A DNA stretch of 32,220 nucleotides, taken from positions 1 to 32,220 of the IMG/VR virus record IMGVR_UViG_3300047994_000599, one strand, 5' to 3'. Below, piece after piece: positions 28,772 to 32,220 of the stretch (positions within the stretch are counted from its first letter, which is position 1; each line of letters begins with the position of its first letter). The notes beneath the pieces were generated by a model, which searched no databases, was not told the origin of the DNA, and saw only the letters and a list, made by a program, of their open reading frames with translations. This DNA is from a virus. Made by a program: the position numbers and the translations under genes.

Positions 28772-29014
28772 ATGTCAGAACCCAGAGTCAGCGTATATAC
28801 GCCCTTCGCCTCGGTCAAGGTCAAGGGTCAATTGTTCGAACTTCAGTTTGACGTGGTAGGTAGCCAGCCAGGCTTCCATGCCCATAACAACGAATCAGGT
28901 GTTGGGATTTTCATTCCGCTCGAAGAAATCCTGAACCATTCCCAGCTTACGGATCATATGAAGCTTGCTCTGATGGAAGAGCCGCGCGTATGGTCCAACA
29001 TGGAGGTGGTGTGA
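28772..29014 (+). CDS. Hypothetical 80-aa protein
   Basis: A small unrecognised, mainly beta protein (Arg-Val-Ser-Val-Tyr-Thr-Pro-Phe-Ala-Ser-Val-Lys-Val) with a C-terminal helix. It follows the terminator, so it needs its own promoter or read-through. Its stop overlaps the next ATG (TGATG), so the two genes are coupled. Confidence 0.62.
   Translation: MSEPRVSVYTPFASVKVKGQLFELQFDVVGSQPGFHAHNNESGVGIFIPLEEILNHSQLTDHMKLALMEEPRVWSNMEVV
28995..29009 (+). promoter_or_regulatory. Possible GGA-loop ribosome-binding site (weaker stem)
   Basis: CCAAC-ATGGA-GGTGG contains CATGGAGG (CANGGANG) over the Shine-Dalgarno of the 29014 gene. The stem has one mismatch, so this is a weaker member of the set. 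Confidence 0.35.
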
Positions 29015-29541
29015 TGCACAACACCCGCCAATTGATCTTAGCCCGACGCCTCATGCACCAGGGGTCGGAAAGCTTTGTGAAACTCGGAAAGGTGCTTCGT
29101 TACGCCCGCGATCTGGGAGATTTCAAGACGTTCATCGCGGAGCTACCGATTGCGTACCGAAAGGCAATGTACCTGATTAAAATAGCGGAGCTGGTCGAGA
29201 CCTCTAAGCTTTCAGCGATGGAGGTGGCAGCACTAGGCTGGACAAAGCTGGCGGTGATCACTAGCTGGGATAAACCTATGACGAAAACCAGGCTAAAAGT
29301 TGTCGTCAGGTTCGCTCACGAGAACACTGTCGAGAGCCTAAAGGCGTTTGTCGGGTCGAAGAAATCCACAAAGATCAGGACGAAAACCTTTCGTCTCTCG
29401 GCCGAACAATCCAACACATTGGAAAGCGCTCTAGCAAAAGCCGGCCTGATCCCGAAAGGGGACCGTGCTAGGTTTCTGATGAAAATCATGGATGATTATG
29501 TATCAAGGCATACTACGCATTTGCAATTGATTGCAGCTTAA
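29014..29541 (+). CDS. Hypothetical 175-aa helical protein, possibly DNA-binding
   Basis: An unrecognised basic, helical protein. Residues about 15-75 (Lys-Leu-Gly-Lys-Val-Leu-Arg-Tyr-Ala-Arg-Asp, then Tyr-Arg-Lys-Ala-Met-Tyr-Leu-Ile-Lys-Ile-Ala-Glu-Leu) and Leu-Gly-Trp-Thr-Lys-Leu-Ala-Val-Ile resemble helix-turn-helix modules of phage regulators. Residues 120-160 are Lys/Arg-rich with a possible ribbon-helix-helix (Lys-Thr-Phe-Arg-Leu-Ser-Ala-Glu-Gln). ATG 29014 follows GGAGG and overlaps the previous stop. The last codons contain a perfect palindrome copy in reverse orientation. A regulator acting on these palindromes is an attractive but untested idea. Confidence 0.65.
   Translation: MHNTRQLILARRLMHQGSESFVKLGKVLRYARDLGDFKTFIAELPIAYRKAMYLIKIAELVETSKLSAMEVAALGWTKLAVITSWDKPMTKTRLKVVVRFAHENTVESLKAFVGSKKSTKIRTKTFRLSAEQSNTLESALAKAGLIPKGDRARFLMKIMDDYVSRHTTHLQLIAA
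29522..29535. repeat. Palindrome copy, perfect, reverse orientation
   Basis: TGCAATTGATTGCA is the exact reverse complement of the common form. It overlaps the end of the 29014-29541 gene, ahead of the tail chaperone genes. The gap 29542-29668 shows no gene. Confidence 0.65.
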
Positions 29542-29668
29542 ACACAAAGCCCTCGGTTGGTTCCGCATAGGTGCCGCCGGGGGTTTTCTGCGTCCGAGTA
29601 TCCAGAACGACAGCTAGATTCCCTCCCGATGCCCTTGAGGCAGCAGCAGCACCCACGGGAGCAGTTAA

Positions 29669-30079
29669 ATGGCAGTTCGCGGCCTCACGATGTCTTCGAC
29701 CAAAACCCACGTCTATTCTGGCGACGCCGATGCAGGCACGCCGAACGAGACCAAATTCATTCTCAAACCGATCGACGTTTTCATCCAGACGGCCGTTTTC
29801 GACGCCGGGTTGAATCTCTCGGATGAGACGGCGAACACCTTCAAAGTTTATCGCATGAATCTCGAATCCGTTCGCTTCGGCTTGGCGGGTTGGGAGAATT
29901 TCATCGACGAGAAGGGTAATCAGGTCGAGTTCAAAACCTCGGATATTCTGGTGACTGGTAAGAGGTACAGCGCGGTTGATCCCGACCTGTTGCGGCTGCT
30001 TCCGTTCGCTGTGATTAGCGAACTAGCCCGCGAGATTCGCAATCTCAGCAAAGTCACGGAAGACGAAGCAAAAAACTGA
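29669..30079 (+). CDS. Tail assembly chaperone G
   Basis: The 136-aa protein occupies the place between tail tube and tape measure and ends at a classic slippery sequence, as in lambda gpG. It is acidic and mixed alpha/beta, ending Asp-Glu-Ala-Lys-Asn. G-type chaperones coat the tape measure during tail assembly and are not part of the final virion. GGGAGC precedes ATG 29669; ATG 29690 is a second possible start. Confidence 0.8.
   Translation: MAVRGLTMSSTKTHVYSGDADAGTPNETKFILKPIDVFIQTAVFDAGLNLSDETANTFKVYRMNLESVRFGLAGWENFIDEKGNQVEFKTSDILVTGKRYSAVDPDLLRLLPFAVISELAREIRNLSKVTEDEAKN
30070..30076 (+). other. Programmed -1 frameshift site A AAA AAC
   Basis: The heptamer is in the correct phase (gcA AAA AAC then TGA in the zero frame). 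A hairpin AGGGC...GCCCT (30083-30098) starts six bases downstream, an ideal distance for ribosome pausing. After slippage, reading continues Leu-Arg-Lys-Gly-Val-Met into the next frame. Confidence 0.85.
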
Positions 30080-30453
30080 GAAAGGGCGTCATGGCCCTCA
30101 TACTCCTGGATGACAGGAGTTGTGAGGGCTGCACCGTCCAGCAGCAAAAGATATTTGGCTGTGACGCCCACGAAGACCCCCCAGGCAGTGGACTCTGGAA
30201 AGGTGCTGCAATAGCCCCGGTCAGTTTGTTCGGGGAGACACAGTGGCAGTGCCCTCGCCGGCCGATCAAGGACAACCCCGGCTACTGGCGAGATCTGTTC
30301 AACTACTGGCGTGCATTCAAGACAGGTTTGCTTCCAGACGAAGGAGCGATCGGTGCCCAGTCGTATAGAGGATGGACGCTTCTGACGCTGCTCGACGCCT
30401 ATGTGAGTGAGGCCGAGGGAGAACGTATCAGGCAGATTTCGAAGGGTAAGTGA
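30076..30453 (+). CDS. Tail assembly chaperone T extension (G-T frameshift product)
   Basis: This frame is open from the slippery site and would be made as a fusion to chaperone G by -1 frameshifting; an internal ATG at 30091 gives a 120-aa version. It contains a Cys pattern Cys-Glu-Gly-Cys then Cys-Asp and later Gln-Cys-Pro that could bind metal, and a Trp/Tyr-rich helix near the end. G-T fusions bridge the tape measure and tail tube subunits during lambda-type tail assembly. The tape-measure ATG follows four bases after the TGA stop. Confidence 0.78.
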   Translation: MRKGVMALILLDDRSCEGCTVQQQKIFGCDAHEDPPGSGLWKGAAIAPVSLFGETQWQCPRRPIKDNPGYWRDLFNYWRAFKTGLLPDEGAIGAQSYRGWTLLTLLDAYVSEAEGERIRQISKGK

Positions 30454-30456
30454 TCG

Positions 30457-32220
30457 ATGGCCGTGACCGCCAGTGCAGGTAATCTGAACTTCACCATCAC
30501 GGTCACTGATGAGACCAAGGGTGCCATCAAGAACATCGGGGCCAGTGTCTCCAGTAGCGCTGGTGCCCACGATAACGCTGCGGAATCGGCTGCTGAACAC
30601 GCCGCAGCGCTTGGTGCCGTTGACGCCTCCGCAAAAAAGACGACATCGACGATCGGCAAATTGTGGGAAGCATTTGCTGGCGCGAAGACAGTCGAGTCCG
30701 CCACTGAAGCGGTAGAGCACGCTTTGGAAGGAATGGGCAGCAAGACCGTAGAGGCTGCCGTGGGAGTCAAGGTTCTCCGAGCAGGGCTGGTGGATCTTGG
30801 CGAGCACTTCAGCGAGGCCACAGCCGAACTTGGCGTTGCGGGTGAAGTGCTAAAAGACTTTGGCATAAAAGGTTTGATTGTCGGCGCGGTCGTGCTGAGT
30901 GTTGGCGACTACATCAAAGATGCCATAGAGGACTTCGCCGCATTTCAGGCGATGGGTGTTAAACTAAATGCTAATTTAGCCTCGATAGGTCAGCAAGGTA
31001 AAGTAACGGCGGCTGACATGGAGGATATGGGCGAGACCCTTTCCAGAACGACGATATTCAACCCTGCCCAAATTATGCAAGCAGGGGTTCAACTTTCTCA
31101 GTTTGCTAACCTGTCACGGGATCAGATCAAAGAGCTGACGCCGGTTATTCTGGATTTTGCCGCAGCCACAGGCACGAGTGCCGCCAATGCCGCCCAGACT
31201 TTAGGGCAAGCGCTTATCGACCCAGAGCGCGGAGCAATGCTGCTTGAGCGGCAGCTTCGTAACGTGACGGAAGCCCAGCGTGAGCAAATCAAACTTGCTG
31301 AGGAAGCAGGTGACTACGACAAAGCGAGGGCCATTCTGATCGAGGATGTAACCGCGCGCTATAATGGCCAAGCCACCGCTTTGGACCAGGGTGTCGGCCC
31401 CGCGTTTATGGACGCTTCGAAACAGGCTGGTTACTTCTTTGAAAAACTAGGGGAGGACATTGGCGGCACTATCGTTGCCGTGACCGATATGACCGGTGTG
31501 TTCCAATCGTTCGCCAGCATGTGGGCGGATATGAGCAGCGCCTTGCCGAGTCCTACCCAAAGCGCTTCGGCTTTGAAGGAGCAGCTTTATCGTGCCCAGC
31601 ATGACACTCGGGGAGGCGGTCCCGACCAAAGCCTGATCCAATCGCTGAAGTCGCAATTGGCGCAGGTTCAGGATACGGGGCAGTACGGTGCCGGAGCGTC
31701 AGACGATACAACCAAGATATTGGATACGGCCAACAACGACGCAACAGCTTTGGCCCCCGACGGGAATAAAAGGGCTGAGACCGTCGCCCAAATCAGCGAT
31801 ATGCAGAAGGCTCTACAGATCCTTCAACAGCAGAAGGATCAGCTTTCTAAAGATCCTGTGCTGAACTCTGCGGCACTTGCTTCAAATCAAAGCGAGATTG
31901 GTCAATTAACCCAGGGTCTGAATTACGCTAAGGGCGCCATCGAAGCGATGCGGGATGGTATGGCGGAGTTCGGCCAAGCTACGCAGTTGGCTGTCGATAA
32001 AGCATCTCTGTTTGGTGGCCAAGCCAAAGTATTCGACGCGCAGATAGAAGCTGCGAAGGATTTGTCGAAACAGATTAAGGGGACCGAAGACGATTGTATC
32101 CGATGCGAGCTTCCCCACGGTTTTGGACGAGATTATGGCACCACGAGCTTTTGGTCAGGGTCTTGCGTAGCGCTCTTCCATATAGAATTCCCGGATTTCT
32201 GGGACGACCAACGGGATATC
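30457..32220 (+). CDS. Tape measure protein, 5' part (runs off window)
   Basis: At least 588 codons, open to the window end. The protein is Ala/Gln/Asp-rich and helical with hydrophobic segments around residues 128-150 (Phe-Gly-Ile-Lys-Gly-Leu-Ile-Val-Gly-Ala-Val-Val-Leu). It includes a lambda-gpH/prophage tail-length pattern (Asp-Phe-Ala-Ala-Ala-Thr-Gly-Thr-Ser, Ala-Leu-Ile-Asp-Pro-Glu-Arg-Gly). It sets tail length and is ejected with the DNA. From about residue 546 the composition changes to Cys/Trp/Phe-rich in this frame, while the +1 frame reads smoothly to a stop at 32168-32170, so a frameshift near 32080 is possible. Confidence 0.85.
   Translation, partial: MAVTASAGNLNFTITVTDETKGAIKNIGASVSSSAGAHDNAAESAAEHAAALGAVDASAKKTTSTIGKLWEAFAGAKTVESATEAVEHALEGMGSKTVEAAVGVKVLRAGLVDLGEHFSEATAELGVAGEVLKDFGIKGLIVGAVVLSVGDYIKDAIEDFAAFQAMGVKLNANLASIGQQGKVTAADMEDMGETLSRTTIFNPAQIMQAGVQLSQFANLSRDQIKELTPVILDFAAATGTSAANAAQTLGQALIDPERGAMLLERQLRNVTEAQREQIKLAEEAGDYDKARAILIEDVTARYNGQATALDQGVGPAFMDASKQAGYFFEKLGEDIGGTIVAVTDMTGVFQSFASMWADMSSALPSPTQSASALKEQLYRAQHDTRGGGPDQSLIQSLKSQLAQVQDTGQYGAGASDDTTKILDTANNDATALAPDGNKRAETVAQISDMQKALQILQQQKDQLSKDPVLNSAALASNQSEIGQLTQGLNYAKGAIEAMRDGMAEFGQATQLAVDKASLFGGQAKVFDAQIEAAKDLSKQIKGTEDDCIRCELPHGFGRDYGTTSFWSGSCVALFHIEFPDFWDDQRDI

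Noticed and set aside
29920-30807. 295-codon minus-strand frame
   Set aside because: Antisense to the tail chaperones, frameshift site and tape-measure start, which are clearly coding on the + strand.
32089-32220. Third intein in the tape-measure gene beginning at the Cys after Asp-Asp
   Set aside because: The sequence after that Cys lacks the block A pattern (Gly-Thr-x-Val and the following Gly/Asp turn) seen in the two real inteins.
1-32220. tRNA genes, CRISPR arrays, integrase and attachment sites
   Set aside because: No cloverleaf-like sequence with CCA end, no regularly spaced repeats, and no recombinase motifs were recognised by reading.

Overview
The window is a contiguous piece of a tailed double-stranded DNA phage genome (Caudoviricetes). 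It carries large terminase, portal, MuF-like, XkdF-like protease, major capsid, tail tube, G/GT tail chaperone and tape-measure genes in the usual order. There is no sheath gene between the tail tube and the chaperones, so a long non-contractile (siphovirus-like) tail is the best reading. All genes but one are on the + strand, tightly packed and often start/stop overlapped. The G+C-leaning codon usage, strong Shine-Dalgarno sites and a CsrA-family protein suggest a proteobacterial host; the species cannot be read from the sequence. No integrase, tRNA or CRISPR array was seen.

Layout. 1-2980: a terminase-small-like gene and TerL, which carries a 180-aa mini-intein directly after its Walker B acidic pair. 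2981-10200: an accessory/metabolic module. It contains a pyruvate-phosphate-dikinase-like protein with the ATP-grasp and phosphohistidine domains but no PEP/pyruvate barrel, a CsrA-like RNA-binding protein with an internal insertion, two Cys-X5-Arg phosphatases, and several unknown proteins. 10201-13557: family A DNA polymerase with a 339-aa intein. In both inteins the region between the splicing blocks also reads as a nuclease in the +1 frame: a full HNH enzyme in the polymerase intein and a PD-(D/E)XK-like fragment in the TerL intein. 13594-25296: head and neck module. 25406-32220: tail module, with a minus-strand moron-like gene at 28150-28647. The tape-measure gene runs off the window.

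Three window-wide patterns are not explained by ordinary annotation. (1) Six otherwise unrelated proteins in the head module begin with Met-Trp-Phe-Gly-Phe/Tyr, including a probable ADP-ribosyltransferase and a ParB/sulfiredoxin-like protein. This looks like a shared N-terminal tag, perhaps for loading cargo into the virion. (2) At least six ribosome-binding sites, mostly in the accessory module, are small hairpins with a GGA-bearing loop (AUGGAG type). They match the CANGGANG logic of CsrA/RsmE targets, and one stem shows compensatory changes. The CsrA-like gene lies in the same cluster and has such a site itself. (3) A palindrome, TGCAATCAATTGCA or a close variant, recurs about ten times, mostly between structural transcription units.

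Inferred working model: the module at 3-10 kb reprograms host metabolism and signalling under post-transcriptional control by the phage CsrA-like protein, while tagged effector proteins are made with the head and may be delivered with the DNA.
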